A stretch of DNA of 64,000 bases from Vigna angularis. Its lineage: Eukaryota; Streptophyta; Magnoliopsida; Fabales; Fabaceae. Positions 1 to 12,160 of the stretch are shown one piece after another. The DNA is taken from assembly GCF_016808095.1 (NCBI RefSeq), contig NC_068972.1:1054001-1118000 (forward strand), given 5' to 3'. The position numbers and the translations under genes are program-made. Under the pieces are notes generated by a model. The model did no database searches. It saw only the letters and a program-made list of their open reading frames with translations, and was not told the origin of the DNA. Position 1 is the stretch's first letter. Each line of letters opens with the position of its first letter.

Positions 1-392
1 AGGTCATGTGTAACAAGTGGATCAAATCAAAGCATGCTGTGGATTGTTCTACAAATTGTTACTGAAAAGGGTGTGTTAGGTACAAAAGTTAGTTTTGTGG
101 GCACATGATAAGAGTCTTACAAAATCAATGATAACTTCTTATACCTGTAAACCATTAGTTGGTACCCACTTCACAACTATGCTGTTCTTAATATCAGTCA
201 CACCACTTGACAACATGCACAAACTTTACACACACAATGAATCGTCATAAATCAGAACCACAACAATTTAAACAACATTCTGGTATAATAAACTGAATCT
301 TTTTCCTCAAATTTCAGGGCCACAACACAACATAAATACCTCTTATTAGGTAACAAGAAATGATGTTCTTTTCCTTTTCAATATACAAAATA
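1..392. other. Non-coding flank
   Basis: AT-rich sequence without a credible coding frame on either strand. If the candidate exon at 393-539 (minus) is real, this stretch would be its 3' untranslated region and downstream flank. Confidence 0.4.
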
Positions 393-539
393 TTATGATG
401 ACAGAAGGAACTTGCAGACTGAGCTTTCCGTGTGGGACATGGGGTGATGTGGGAATGATTTGGCCATAATATCCTTTTCCACAAAACATTGAAGTATGTC
501 TTCTTCTATTGTTTCTAGCACATGATGTCCATCTCTAAC
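393..539 (-). CDS. Possible terminal exon of an unidentified minus-strand gene
   Basis: An open minus-strand frame of 48 codons ends in TAA (393-395) and begins directly after an AG dinucleotide (540-541) that could be a splice acceptor. It reads VRDGHHVLETIEEDILQ at the start and is rich in charged and polar residues, unlike the surrounding AT-rich noise. I do not recognise the family and could not find convincing upstream exons between 540 and 1320. Alternative: a chance frame or gene remnant. Confidence 0.25.
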   Translation of the reverse strand, partial: VRDGHHVLETIEEDILQCFVEKDIMAKSFPHHPMSHTESSVCKFLLSS

Positions 540-1426
540 CTTAGACACTCCTACTTTTCCTTAATGTTTGAAAATAATATAAATATAAGTCTAAGTTTAG
601 GTATTAGATAACAATGATAAGTTAAACACCATGTAAACATAAACTTAATATTTTGAAGTTTTAAATTATTTTAAAGTTTTTAGACTCAAATCATATATAT
701 ATGTATAATTTGTTTTTAATTGACTTAAAATTGTAATACATCAATACATATATCTGACCTAAATGATTTGTCTATGTCATGTACCATTCTTTTTCTTTTA
801 GAATTTAACATGGCACTGACATCTAGCTAACTCACTTTATGAGTCTTTTCACCCACTTGATAAAGCACAGTAGCCACTTTCATTACTGAATAGTGCTTAT
901 GTATTTTATTAGTTAAACTTCACTAGCTCAAAAATGATTTTTCATCCTCTTGAAGGATGCTCCTCTATTCATATGCATATATGACATGACTTGAAAAATT
1001 AGAGAAAGCCATCTGATTTTGATAGTTGTGATCTTCATTCCAGAATTCCTCAAAAACCTTGCTGAGATTAGTTTTCAATACCAGCTTCATCTCAGACATA
1101 AAATACGCACCTTAAATTGATGTAGGTTCTCACGTTTACGACTGAAAAATAAATATATTTAAATACAATGTGGGAAGTGCAAAGTTTTCTTCTCTTTACT
1201 TTATCTAATAATAGTAAAACTTAGAGAGGACTGCCATCAGAAAGGTGAAATTCCAGCTCAGAAAGCTTAAATGACACCTTTCCATTTGCATTTTTGAATA
1301 AACTAAAGTGGAAATTGACGTGTTTTGTCATCATGCACGTGGCACTGTCTCAGCAGACCAAAATATTTTATTTTCCTCCACCCATTTTCAAAAGGGTCGC
1401 TTTTTCTAAAGGCTAAACAGTTGGTA

Positions 1427-1471
<45 letters not shown>

Positions 1472-2151
1472 TTCCTAAGATATCAGAAAAAGATTGCCCT
1501 GTGCTTTAATTTCGAACCTTATAATTTCTTTTTATGGGGTAGATGGATTTTTCTCTTATTCTCTTTCCCCATTTTCATGGCAAAACTTCCAGCCAGAAAT
1601 AGTAAACGTGACAACATTATCTCTGTAGATACATGAAACATGAAACAAGAACAACAGGTTCTGTCTATAAACCTTGGAAAAATCATAGGTGTAGTTTGAA
1701 ATATATAGAAATAATGCAAACCAATGACCAACCTAGATTGATCAATATCCAAATGAGCTAAAAGCCAATTATTCAAGTCCAATCACGTTTCAAGTTTTTA
1801 TATATTCAGAGATCTTACATTGACATTCAACAGAATCAATACAGAGGGATACTTTGAACATCAGAAAGTTGCCTTTAATCTTTAATAAAAATAAACATAT
1901 CTTTCTTTTTTTTTTCTTTTTTCTGGGGGCAACCGAACATGCAAATCTTCAAATTTTGAATTACTTTTTTCCTTTTAGTCTTCATGATGATCCATATCTG
2001 ACTCACCCAGCAAAAAGTTAGGAGTCAACTTGTTTCCTTTTGGCCATTTATATACCCTTCTAAAATACAAGGATTCATCAACCAAAGTTGTTAAGAGTTC
2101 TTGAATATTATCTCAAGAAGAGCATTTAACTTCCAAAAGATAACAACAAAA
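540..2151. other. Intergenic, upstream of the GEM-like gene
   Basis: AT-rich region holding the presumed promoter and 5' UTR of the gene starting at 2152. The only clear structure is a (TTA)n microsatellite at about 1428-1472. Short frames here, such as 1325-1636, are created by that repeat and are not credible genes. Confidence 0.6.
1428..1472. repeat. (TTA)n microsatellite
   Basis: About 15 uninterrupted trinucleotide units, roughly 680 bp upstream of the GEM-like start codon. Probably length-polymorphic. Confidence 0.9.
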
Positions 2152-3135
2152 ATGAAGGCCACACTTATTCATGAGCTTGCTAATGGAATTTCTGTCACCT
2201 CCACATACCATGGTGGGAAATCATCAAAGAGATACTATTTGCCTGATGCTCGTGGAAAATACACCAAGTCTATCACTAAATCAAAGCAAAGTAGAACACA
2301 TCACAAATCTGGATTCTTGCAAAGAGTCCGAGAACATGGTATGTAATCTTTAAAACCTTATGTTCAATTCTCACTTTTTCTCAACTGCAAAACATAGAAC
2401 AAGCACTGTTTCATGTTTGGCACAGAACTTTAAGACACAGCAAACATTTCTGTCATAATGTTTGGCACAAAACCTTAAGACACAGCAAACATTTCTGTCA
2501 TAATATTTGGCACAGAACCTTAAGACACAGCAAACATTTCTGTCACAACAAAACAAAGCTCTTATTGATTGGTTAAACCTGTTGTAATTGTAACAGCTGT
2601 GAAGCTTGGTCCAAAGATAACAGATACAGTGAAAGGGAAATTGAGTATGGGAGCAAGAATTCTTCAGGTTGGTGGAGTAGAAAAAGTGTTCATGCAACTG
2701 TTTAGTGTTGCAGAAGGAGAGAAGCTGTTGAAAGCATCACAATGCTACTTATCAACCACATCTGGTCCTATGGCTGGTCTTCTCTTCATATCCACTGATA
2801 AAGTTGCATTTTGCAGTGACAGATCCATCAGGGTCACAACCCCAGATGGAGAAAATATCAGAGTTCGTTATAAGGTGAATTTCTTAATCAATTTTTCTTT
2901 GCTAGCTATCTCTTCAATCTTTCTTCATACTTTTTGCTGATGTTTTACTCTGTCATTTCAGGTCTCCATTCCCATTACAAAGATAAAGTCTGTGAACAAA
3001 AGTCAGAATGTGGAAAAGCCTTCGCAGAAGTACATAGAAATAGTTACAGTAGATGATTTCGATTTCTGGTTCTTGGGTTTCTTTCATTATCAGAAAGCTC
3101 TCAAATCTCTTCAGCAGGCTGTTTCTCAATCTTAG
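2152..3135 (+). CDS. GEM-like protein with GRAM domain
   Basis: Three exons: 2152-2338, 2597-2874 and 2962-3135, with GT-AG introns and closed phases, give 212 aa. The family (GLABRA2 expression modulator / ABA-responsive GEM-like) carries a GRAM lipid- or protein-binding domain and is tied to ABA, seed and trichome regulation. The family blocks are visible: GPKITDTVKGKLSMGARILQ, then GGVEKVFMQLFS, then a GRAM core with CYLSTTSGPMAGLLFISTDK and VAFCSDRSI, and a C-terminal IEIVTVDDFDFWFLGFFHYQ. I used the ATG at 2152, not the in-frame TTG at 2101. The N-terminus is short for the family, which often has a long Pro/Ser-rich leader. Intron 1 carries a 45-bp minisatellite. Which GEM-like paralogue it is cannot be settled. 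Confidence 0.93.
2414..2548. repeat. Three tandem 45-bp units in GEM-like intron 1
   Basis: Units at 2414-2458, 2459-2503 and 2504-2548, each containing GACACAGCAAACATTTCTGT, differ at only a few positions. The array takes up about half of intron 1 (2339-2596) and ends 48 bp before the acceptor. Because 45 is a multiple of 3, the minus strand shows a spurious periodic open frame over it. Confidence 0.95.
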
Positions 3136-6100
3136 AGGAAAATACTGCATCAGTAAAATTGTTTGTCCCATCTGCTTCTTCACTTATTCTGTGAAGTTGC
3201 AAAGCTTCTCAAGATGTACAAAGATTTTACATAATTTTGTTAATGATATATATGATTTTAAAAAAAAAAAACTGGTGGTTTTTATTCTTTTGGTTTGCTT
3301 GTTGAACACAGAAAAGTTTATTCTTTGAAATTTTTTAACATTTAATAAATAAATTTTGAGTCTAAATCAATCAAACAAAATTAGGTTGTAGAAAACTTAT
3401 GATTTTCTTGATCAGAGAACTCTGTCAGTAGTTTTTGCTTCTGCATTTTGATAAGTTATTCTTATAATTTAGTACCCTTGTCAGCTTATAAGTTAAAATT
3501 AAGGTTCATATCTCTGTATTGTGTTTATGTTTATTTTCTTAATTGATTATTATTTGATTTTATTTAATTCTATTAGGTTTTGTTATATTATTTGGTGAAT
3601 TTATTCTAGATTACATATTTATTCCTATTTTCATTTATTTTTTAATATTTGTATTATTATATTTCTAATTTATCTCAAGAGATCAATCTTATCCTGAATA
3701 TATAATTAGTATGTATTTTCTTGAGTTCAATTGATAAGACTTATAAGATTTCATTTTACATCATTTTATATGTATCGCTTGATTGATTAATTTTATAAAA
3801 TATTTTCATTTTCATAAATCAACTCATTGATTATTTAGTTTTAAGTTTTATTAAGGATTAAACATATTTCTAAACATTAATTCCTTTTACTATTTAATAA
3901 GATTTGTGTAATGTTGTTTAATATATAAAAAAATTCAACGCAACTAAATTAAGAAAGTTGTATCTATTCATTTTAAAGTTTGTTTAACCCTTACATTAAA
4001 AATTTATATTTATTCATGTTTAAAGATTGAAATCAAATTATATCAAATTTTGAAATAAAAATAAATTTTAATTTTACAAAAAAAATTAAGGATATAAAAG
4101 ATATTTAACCATTTTATTAAATATGTTTAGTTCCATAAGTCAACTCATTCCTTTATTAAGTTGTTAGTTCTCAATTTTTTAACACATTATTATTATTATT
4201 ATTATTAATCAACTTTATAACTAATTATGACTTCCTACAAAAACTAATTATGACAGAACTGAGTCATAACCTGCACTGTTGCTTGGGAAAGGATGGAAGT
4301 TGTTTGGCAACGTGACACTTTGTGAAAGTCGCTTTCGCATTTCTTCTTCAAATTCTTTAACGTACAAAATTAAAAATGGTATTAAACAATTTTCATATAA
4401 TATGATTGTTATAATGTTTAATATGATTGATATAATTTTTTTTATTATACTGATCTTCTATAATTCCTTTAACTCTATTTTTATCTGAAATAAAAATTAA
4501 ACTAACCCTTCACACTTAAATATATATCATGGATGAAACGGTTGAAAATCTAAGATTCTATGTTGGATAAAAATGAGAAAGTAAAACACCTTATAAAAGT
4601 GAAAGACTCATTAACTTATTGCTTTAAGGTTTTTGGTAAAGAGTAATATGATCCCTTATAATCAGATGTTATTTTTCTAAATGATTCCACATTCCCTTAT
4701 TTCTCAACCCAATCATATTCCTATTCCACCTAATATTTAATATGCTTCCTTAACTAACTAGGTCATTAAGAGATAATAAGTCTTCTAATACATAACATTG
4801 AGATCAATGTAATTTTAATACACTTTTTAATTTTAAATTTTTGAAGCAGTAAAATTATGAAGTTTTAAGTTTAAAAATATATAATAAAAGTGGTAGCAGA
4901 AATGATTTATAATTTATAGGTGTAATTCCAAACTGATTTTTGTTAGAATAAATAAAAGTGGTAGCAGAAATGAGAGGAGGGGACAAGACAAAAGAGTGAT
5001 GGTAGCAACTATGAGCCATGACAGTCCATGATTGTGATAAGGTAATAACAGCAACAATTATCATGTTGCAAAGAGGACCTCGGAATATTCAGGATGGGAA
5101 CGCTATCTTGACAAAAACATAAAGCTGAATCACAAACTAAACAGTAAAGACGATGATGCTGTAAACATCCCCTGTATATTTTTATTCTAATTATATTAAG
5201 GTTTTCAGTTTTTATAACTATCGTTTAACTATGACACAAAATCGAAAATCAAGCGATTTAAGGTAATCTTAGTTTGAAAAAGATGATTAAACATATATTC
5301 AGCAACAAGAGAGAAAAACAAAATTTGGTTGACCATCTTTGTATTTTGTTTAGCAAAGTGTGGCATCTTTAGTTTCAATGAAAACAAAAATCGACCGTCA
5401 TCAATTTTTGTCAGGTAAGCTAAATCTAATTCTCTATAGCATACTCTCTATGTGGACATTTTTGGACATTTTTGAACGTTGAGCCACAGAACATTGTCCA
5501 TAACTATATATCACCTATGGGGTAACTCAATTTAATCCTTCAAAATTAGACGCGTCATCAGCACAAGTCCGCCAAATAAAATAAACATAATCAAGGACTA
5601 CTATCATAAATTTAATAATCTCGTTTCCAGAAGTTGAAGGATATGAAAATGGTGTTGAAGTAGGACTTCTCACAGCCTTAACATCTCCCATCAGAGTCTT
5701 ATAAAGATTCACAATGACTATCTTTGCCAAAGCTAATGATCATTTTATCTGAACCTATTTAATCAAACACGGTCATTTATTTCATTCGAAAATTTTCCCA
5801 AGACAGAAAAGAAAACAAGCATCTCACATAGAGAATAAAATGTAGAAGAGATGGAGCAAAAGGACCAAGCAGTCAATGATTTCTCAACTCAACCTAAAAC
5901 TTATGACTACTGTGAAAATATAAATAAGGTTCATCAGCTTGCACTCACGGAACATTCATCAGTGAAACGTGTTTAGACAATTGACTTACTGAATAGAGAT
6001 GAACAATGCCTATACATGTCACAGAAGATGACAAAGTAACTATATAGGAGAATCGAAGATGAAGTCCTTAATCAAATCAAACACTGTTGATGAGTCGCAA

Positions 6101-7242
6101 AGGAACAGAAAGTATGGTAGAAACAGTTTCAAACCTCTCCTTTTCCAAAATGCAGAGACAATATCTGGTCTATCTAGAGAGCTTATCAGAGTCATGCCTG
6201 TTCCCTTTTTAGGTAAAAAAAAAAGAAAAACTAAAGATACTAGGAGCAGCGTCTTTAGACATCGCTCCATCCTATAAAGATAGAAAAATATCCTGAACCA
6301 CGAAATTCTCCACCAAAGTGGTACAACTAGTTTATAAAATTAATCTCCTGTTTCATATCGTATGTTTTCCTGCCCATTAATGCAGTCATGTTCCAGTTTC
6401 TCTCATTCTTTGTTTGAAAAATGGCAGCGCCTTTCTGTTGTTCCTCTTTCCTGGCCACTAGAGTATTTGTGCGACAGACAAGTTTCAAATTAAGATTCTC
6501 ATTCTAGTTTAACAGAGCAGGGACAATAATGAAATCGGATACTCACAAAACCCATGCTAATCAAATTGCTCGAGAAATGAAACGGAAGTGTTAGTTTCAT
6601 CTTCAAGCTACCAGCTTGATTCACATGAGTAAATCTTTAGAGTTCAATCTTTTCGGATGCCTCCCTTAACGAATAAGTGATATTCGTAGCCTCTTTACGT
6701 TACTCACACAATGGACATTAGACTGGTACTCAAATGCTTCTTCCATTGCTGAACTGAACAGTGACCAAAAAAAAAACTTATGGATGCTACCTTAAGCTCT
6801 GTTCTGCACTCTTCCTTTCTTTCCCTCTCCCAAGTCCTAAACAACATCTCTTCTTCGAGGAAATAAAGAATATCAATAATCTCAGGGAAAACCAAAAACA
6901 GAAACAAATGCACGGGGTTATGTATACTTATTCAACAAACAGAACATATGACATGATTGAGTCGAGCAACCAAAAAGGAATATGCATAACAGGGAGAAAG
7001 TACAAATTCGATTGAGGTAGTGTGATCTGATCACATTGATTCAAATGTGCTATATACAAGTATCTTAGCATCCGATAGCTAAGAAGCCAACTACATAATA
7101 AAAGCTTCAAATAAATAATAACATGGTGCAAGCTTTGATGAAAATCCACTAACAAAAAAGAAGAAATTCAGAAAGCACGAAATATATTACAGAAATGGCA
7201 GGACAGAAGAGAACGGAGCAAAACGGAACATACCAAGCGGAA
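3136..7242. other. Intergenic between GEM-like and CIP8-like genes
   Basis: About 4.1 kb of AT-rich DNA with no convincing gene on either strand. A short direct duplication of about 20 bp (GTGGTAGCAGAAATGA core) occurs near 4885 and 4952. Small frames around 5527-5730, 6040-6277, 6704-7015 and 6928-7155 lack family signatures. The last few hundred bases before 7242 should contain the 3' UTR of the minus-strand RING gene. Confidence 0.5.
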
Positions 7243-8271
7243 TCAAACAATGGTCCTTCCACCTCCACCGGAACTCGAAGCTCCGTTCGAATTCGAAGAA
7301 GCAGCATTAACCACTCTCTCTTCCTCATATTCCCTATCATCCGTTGGAAGCTCAAACCTGCAAACAGGGCAAGAATTTCTAGAGCTCAACCAAGGAACAA
7401 TGCAATCTCCATGATACTGATGCCCGCACGGTAACCTCTTAGCGGCCTCTCCAACACCCAGCAAATCCTTACATACAGCGCACACCACAGTTTCACTCTC
7501 CGACGCAATCTTCACCGTCGGCAAGGCTTCCACCGCCGACTTCGACGCCGGCGGCGCTCCTCTCCTGCCTCCGCCGTCGGTCTCCGCCAGCGTCTGCAGC
7601 AACGCCTCGTACTCCGCCGCGTCGACGTAATCCTCCGGATTCCCGACGTAGCGGTCGGATTCCGGCACCCTGAGGCGGAACTCAATGGAATTGTCCTCCA
7701 GGCCCATCAGAATTTCTGCCCAATCCAAGATCCGGTTCCGCATGCTCCTCGTGCGCGTCGCCAAATCCCTAATCCGAAGACGAAGCAGCTCGCGCCTTCT
7801 CCTTCTCAGATCCTCGTCATCTCCGTGCGGATCCTCGTTGCCGGAGCGATCCTCCGCCTCCTCATGCTCCTCGAACTCCTCGTCACCGTTATCGTCATCG
7901 TTCTCGATTTCGTTCTCCTCGTCGTTGTCCCAGCCGCCCAGCTCGATCCTGAGGAAATCGTTCTCCGGAGAACGGCTCGGCGGCGGCGGCGGCGACGCGT
8001 CATCATCACGTGCAGATTGCGCGATGAGGCGAAGCACCTGGAGGAACTGCGAGCCAAAGTAAGGGTCATCGGAGGAGGCGGAGGGCGTGCGCGAGCGCGA
8101 CGGCGTGGGGATGGTTTCCACGAAGCCGTTTTTGCACTCTCCGCAGACGACGTCGGGGAGATTGGCGGGCGTTTCAACGGAAACGCGCTTCTCGCAGTGA
8201 TAGCACCAGTATGGCGGCGGAGGTGCGTCAGCGGCTTGAGGCGGTGTCTGAGACGGTGGTGCTTCCGACAT
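7243..8271 (-). CDS. CIP8: RING-H2 E3 ubiquitin ligase, CIP8-like
   Basis: Intronless frame of 342 aa. CIP8 is the COP1-interacting RING protein with E2-dependent ubiquitin ligase activity in light signalling. An N-terminal zinc-ribbon pair is visible (C23, C26, C43, C46 in YWCYHCEKR and VVCGECKNGF), followed by a Ser/Pro-rich and strongly acidic middle (about 55-165). The RING-H2 ligands are C264, C267, C282, H284, H287, C290, C301 and C304, in CAVCKDLL, LPCGHQYHGDC and NSCPVC. The conserved block RNRILDWAEILMGLEDNSIE around 180-200 and the tail DDREYEEER agree with CIP8 as I remember it. The coding sequence is very GC-rich compared with its surroundings, which produces several long shadow frames on both strands. 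Family is certain; orthology to CIP8 is likely. Confidence 0.93.
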   Translation of the reverse strand: MSEAPPSQTPPQAADAPPPPYWCYHCEKRVSVETPANLPDVVCGECKNGFVETIPTPSRSRTPSASSDDPYFGSQFLQVLRLIAQSARDDDASPPPPPSRSPENDFLRIELGGWDNDEENEIENDDDNGDEEFEEHEEAEDRSGNEDPHGDDEDLRRRRRELLRLRIRDLATRTRSMRNRILDWAEILMGLEDNSIEFRLRVPESDRYVGNPEDYVDAAEYEALLQTLAETDGGGRRGAPPASKSAVEALPTVKIASESETVVCAVCKDLLGVGEAAKRLPCGHQYHGDCIVPWLSSRNSCPVCRFELPTDDREYEEERVVNAASSNSNGASSSGGGGRTIV

Positions 8272-8400
8272 GGTACGGCGGAGATGGAAGGAGCGTAGAT
8301 AAAAGAAATGGCAGGGTTTGTTTGGAAGGTATAATAAATGGATAATAATGTAATAGTAATCATAATAATGATAATAATATTAAATAACAAAAAATAATAA

Positions 8401-8415
8401 TAATAATAAATAATG

Positions 8416-8463
<48 letters not shown>

Positions 8464-8468
8464 TAATA
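8401..8468. repeat. (AAT)n microsatellite upstream of CIP8-like gene
   Basis: An interrupted AAT/ATA-rich tract extends from about 8338, with an almost pure (AAT)n core at 8415-8463. It lies about 130-200 bp upstream of the CIP8-like ATG, so within or next to the likely core promoter or 5' UTR. Confidence 0.9.
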
Positions 8469-10647
8469 GTTGTCTAGTTATAGTCTTTTATTATCGTTGA
8501 ATTTGGTAAAGGATCTTTCTCATTTTTTGTTATTTTAGTTTTTGTGTTAATTAGTGGGTCTCATCTAACGTCTCATTTTGGCCAATAAAGAATTAGAAAA
8601 ATAGTAATGAAATGTCTTCAAGTTGTGGAAAATTGAACTTTTCTCAACTCATTTCATAACTTCTTACCATGCAATTATAAATGTCTTCATCAGGGAAACC
8701 CTAAAAACTACATTTTACTTGTTAAGAACCTTACCTTAGGGAATTTTTTTTAGCCTAGGAAGTCAAAGAATCAGAAATAGAAAGAATAATAAATAAATAA
8801 ACTAGTAAAATATCTAACAAAATCATTCAAGTGGAATCAAGTTAATCCTTCTAATAATCTGGCGAAGGAACAGTAAGTTCTAACCTACACATCTTAAAAA
8901 AATCAAATTATAACTATTTTAACCTACTTTAATTAATAAAATATATTTTAAACTGACCATAAGTTTTTTATTATTAAAAAAAAATTCAAAACCACTTGTT
9001 TATTAAACTAACTCATAAACAAGTTAATATCTACCTTTTTAATGAGTATTTTTTCATAACGGAGTCTAAATCTGTTATAACAAGATGAACGATAATCATT
9101 ACTTTTTTTTATGGTTTATGTATGTACATATTAATTATATGAATTATAAAGTGGGTTAAATATACTTTTCACATTTAAGTTTTAGTTGAAATTAAAATTA
9201 GCTTCTTTTTTTTAAATTTTAATCTAATTTAATTTTCCAATTTTATAAATAAATAAATTTAGTTTTTTTAACTAAATTTTATTAAATTTATTCAATATTA
9301 TTAAATAAATTTTGGTTAAAAAAATTAAATAATTTATTTCACAAGTTGAAAAATTAAATTAAATTAAAATTTTAAAATTTCAAAAAAATATTTATTTTAA
9401 ATTTTACTAAAAATTAAAAATATATTTAACTCTTATATAATTTATTTAAAACACATTGATAACCAATGAAAGACACATGTGTCTTAAACAAAATGTTAAA
9501 ATAAATACTCATAAACGTAAAATGCAAGTTTTCAGTCAAAGATTTTGGCCTCGTTAATGAATATGTAACAAAGTCCTGAAACATTGGTAGCGTGTACCCT
9601 TTTCATCTTGAAGTAATATAAATTCTAAGTGCACCCTCCTAATTTTTAATGTGATGTTTTACATTTTCTAAATTTAGTTTCAAATCGTTTGTTCTGGAAG
9701 AGTTAAGAAAAGTTTTCTAAAATGTTCAGTACAGTATTTCTAAAATAAAATTAAAAAAAAAATCGAAACATAAAATGAATTTTTAGATGAACTTTTCATA
9801 ATAAATTTTTAAAATATATGAAATATGTTCTGGAACATAATATTTAGAATAAGATTTGTATAATCTATAATAAGGTTTTTAGAATAAATGAAATATTAGA
9901 ATGAAGTTTTCTTCTTCTTCCTCTCTCACTGAAAAAGTGCAGTAGAATGGATAATGGAGTTAGAGGCAGCAGGAGAAATGTTGGCAGTGACAGGAATAAG
10001 GTAACATTGACCAAGAAGAAATGTCTCCCCCTTTTCACTATCAAAGTATCTCTGCAAATGATTTCATACGACCATCCTTCATCTTTCCACCACTAATTAA
10101 AGGACTCTTCTTGACTTGAAACACCATTTTCCTTTCTACCAAAAGCCCACCATTTTCTCTGATGCTGATTGCATAATCTTTTACTCCCATTAATCAAATC
10201 AACCAAAAACAAGTTATCAAGAGGTAGATTACAGATACTTAAAAGTGGTGGATTACAGATACTACCAGAATCCACAACTCTTTTAACTTTTTCTTCTAAA
10301 TTTCATAAAAAGGATCGAATTGTACTAATTGTAATACACAAAACGGGGTTTCTAAGCTCATATTCAGTGTCAATCATGCGAAAAGAGCAGATCTCTATAC
10401 GGCAGGAGAACGGAAATAAAATAAGACAAAAACAATTGTTCTCTTCAAATTTACAACCGAACTGATTAATAAAATATGATACATCGGACACCATTTTAGT
10501 ACACTTACATGATACATGGGTTGCACAAGAGAACTAACATCATCAGAGCAGATCACATTCTCATCAAATTTACAAAGGCACGCCTTATCAATAAGTTTAC
10601 GAATGAAGATCTAACGGTGAAACCAATCCTTTGAAATTATTATGGTA
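8469..10647. other. Intergenic between CIP8-like promoter and F-box/LRR 3' end
   Basis: AT-rich DNA with no supportable gene. It should contain the CIP8-like promoter on one side and the F-box/LRR 3' UTR (about 10500-10647) on the other. A small duplication (GGTAGATTACAGATACT / GGTGGATTACAGATACT) sits near 10223-10262. The plus-strand frame at 10169-10465 shows no family features. Confidence 0.5.
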
Positions 10648-12160
10648 TTAAAGAAGCACAGCAGGCTCACTGATGCTACCATCAAAATTAATCTTGCAGG
10701 ATTCGGGAAAATGGAAACCAGCCTCGTCGAGACCAGCCTTCGTAATGTAAGGGCATGACCTCACGTCCAAGTATTGCAAAGAACTGCATTTACCCGCAAG
10801 AATGCCTATGCCTGTGACTGTGATCTTTGGACAATTACCAACCTTCAAAATCTTCAAACTCAAGGCGGACTCTTCATTGCTTATGAACTGAAAAGAAGCA
10901 TCAGTCAACTCTTCACAGCAACCAATGTCCAGTGCCTCAAGGTTTCTGCATTGACTTAAAACACATCTCAATGAGGAATCAGAAATGTTTAGACACCAAT
11001 CCATCCTTAAGTTTTTAAGGCTGCTTCCACAAGCAGTAGCCAGCGACTTTATGGCATCGGCAGAGACATCCCGGCAACCTCCAACGATTAAAGTCTCCAG
11101 ATTACGACAGCATTCGGCCAGGGATAATATGGTTTCATCCCCAATTTTGTAGCAATCTAAGAGTTTCAATGTCTTGAGTGAAGATGAACAAGCCCTAGAA
11201 ATACTAGAAACCCCAACATCACTGACATTACTGCATTTATTGATGTCCAGAAACCTGATCCGATGACACCCACTTGCAAGGTATATCAGTCCATTGTCAG
11301 TGATACTTGTGCACCCTTGCAATCCCAACTCCTCTAAGCTACGACAGTTTTTTGAGAGAGCTTCTAATACACCATCAGTAACAAATCTACAACCAGCCAT
11401 GTGTAATATCCGCAAGCCAGAACAGCCTTTGGCAACGGCTGAAAATCCCTTGTCGGTCAGCTTTCTACAGTAAGACACATCCAACGACTCCAATAAGGAA
11501 AGACCTTCACCAATAGCTTTCATTCCAGCATCTGTAATTCCTGCATATTACACAACAACATTGCCCCTGTTAATCATAAAACTTGAACCCTCCAGCTTAG
11601 TAAAAACAACTAACTAAATAAAGGACACCCTTTAAAAGTGATGTCAAATCTTTGTTTTTAGTCCTCCGTCCATGGAAGTTAACATAGCAGAAAAATATAG
11701 AAAAACAATAAACAATCGTAGTAAATCAGAGTAGAGAAAATCAAGATTTGAAAGGCAAATCAGAGAAAAACAAGGAAGAAGAGAGAAAAAAGGAACCTTT
11801 GCAATTATACAAATTGAGGATCTTCAAGCAAGTGAAGCCATTAGCGATGACGGCGAGGTCGGAATCGGTGACGCCGGGGTAAAAGGAACGAGAAACGGAC
11901 TGAGCAAGGTCCAATTCGACCAAGCGTGTGAACCTATCGGCCATTTTTCGGAGCATGTGGGGACCGGCACGTGCTGCGAGCTTCTTCCTTTCGGTGCTCT
12001 GCAACCGAAGCCATCGCTTGCAGACCAAACCGAAGGTTTCCTTGTCCTTCTCAGTCTCCACCCGCCCCAGAACGGAACGGAGCTCGTCGTCCCTTAGAAC
12101 GTCGTTTATGCAGAGCTTCGATCCCGATACGCCGTTGCCATGGATCGAATTTGAAGCCAT
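10648..12160 (-). CDS. F-box/LRR protein (At5g23340-type)
   Basis: Two exons on the minus strand: 12160-11797 and 11540-10648, joined through a GGA glycine codon, give 418 aa. F-box/LRR proteins are substrate receptors of SCF ubiquitin ligases. The F-box-like N-terminus is VLRDDELRSVLGRVETEKDK plus FGLVCKRWLRLQSTERK (about 20-55). It is followed by cysteine-containing leucine-rich repeats of about 26 residues with the recurring LDVSYCRKLTDKG, LGLQGCTSITDNG and LDINKCSNVSDVG pattern to the end, and a C-terminus SEPAVLL. Length and sequence agree with the Arabidopsis protein At5g23340 (about 405 aa) as I recall it. The substrate is unknown. The DNA sequence ends cleanly at TAA in both repeats and tail, with no sign of damage. 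Confidence 0.93.

Noticed and set aside
2371..2697. Minus-strand frame with a periodic 15-residue Cys-rich repeat
   Set aside because: It is the translation of the 45-bp intronic minisatellite (a multiple of 3) and runs antisense over a real exon; no independent gene evidence.
6040..6277. Overlapping opposite-strand frames of 72-76 codons
   Set aside because: No splice context, conserved motif or neighbouring exons; likely chance.
7685..8390. Several long Arg/Ser- or Leu/Val-rich frames on both strands
   Set aside because: They are shadows of the GC-rich CIP8-like coding sequence in other frames.
10169..10465. 98-codon plus-strand frame in the F-box/LRR 3' flank
   Set aside because: Low-complexity, no family signature, and overlaps the expected 3' UTR.
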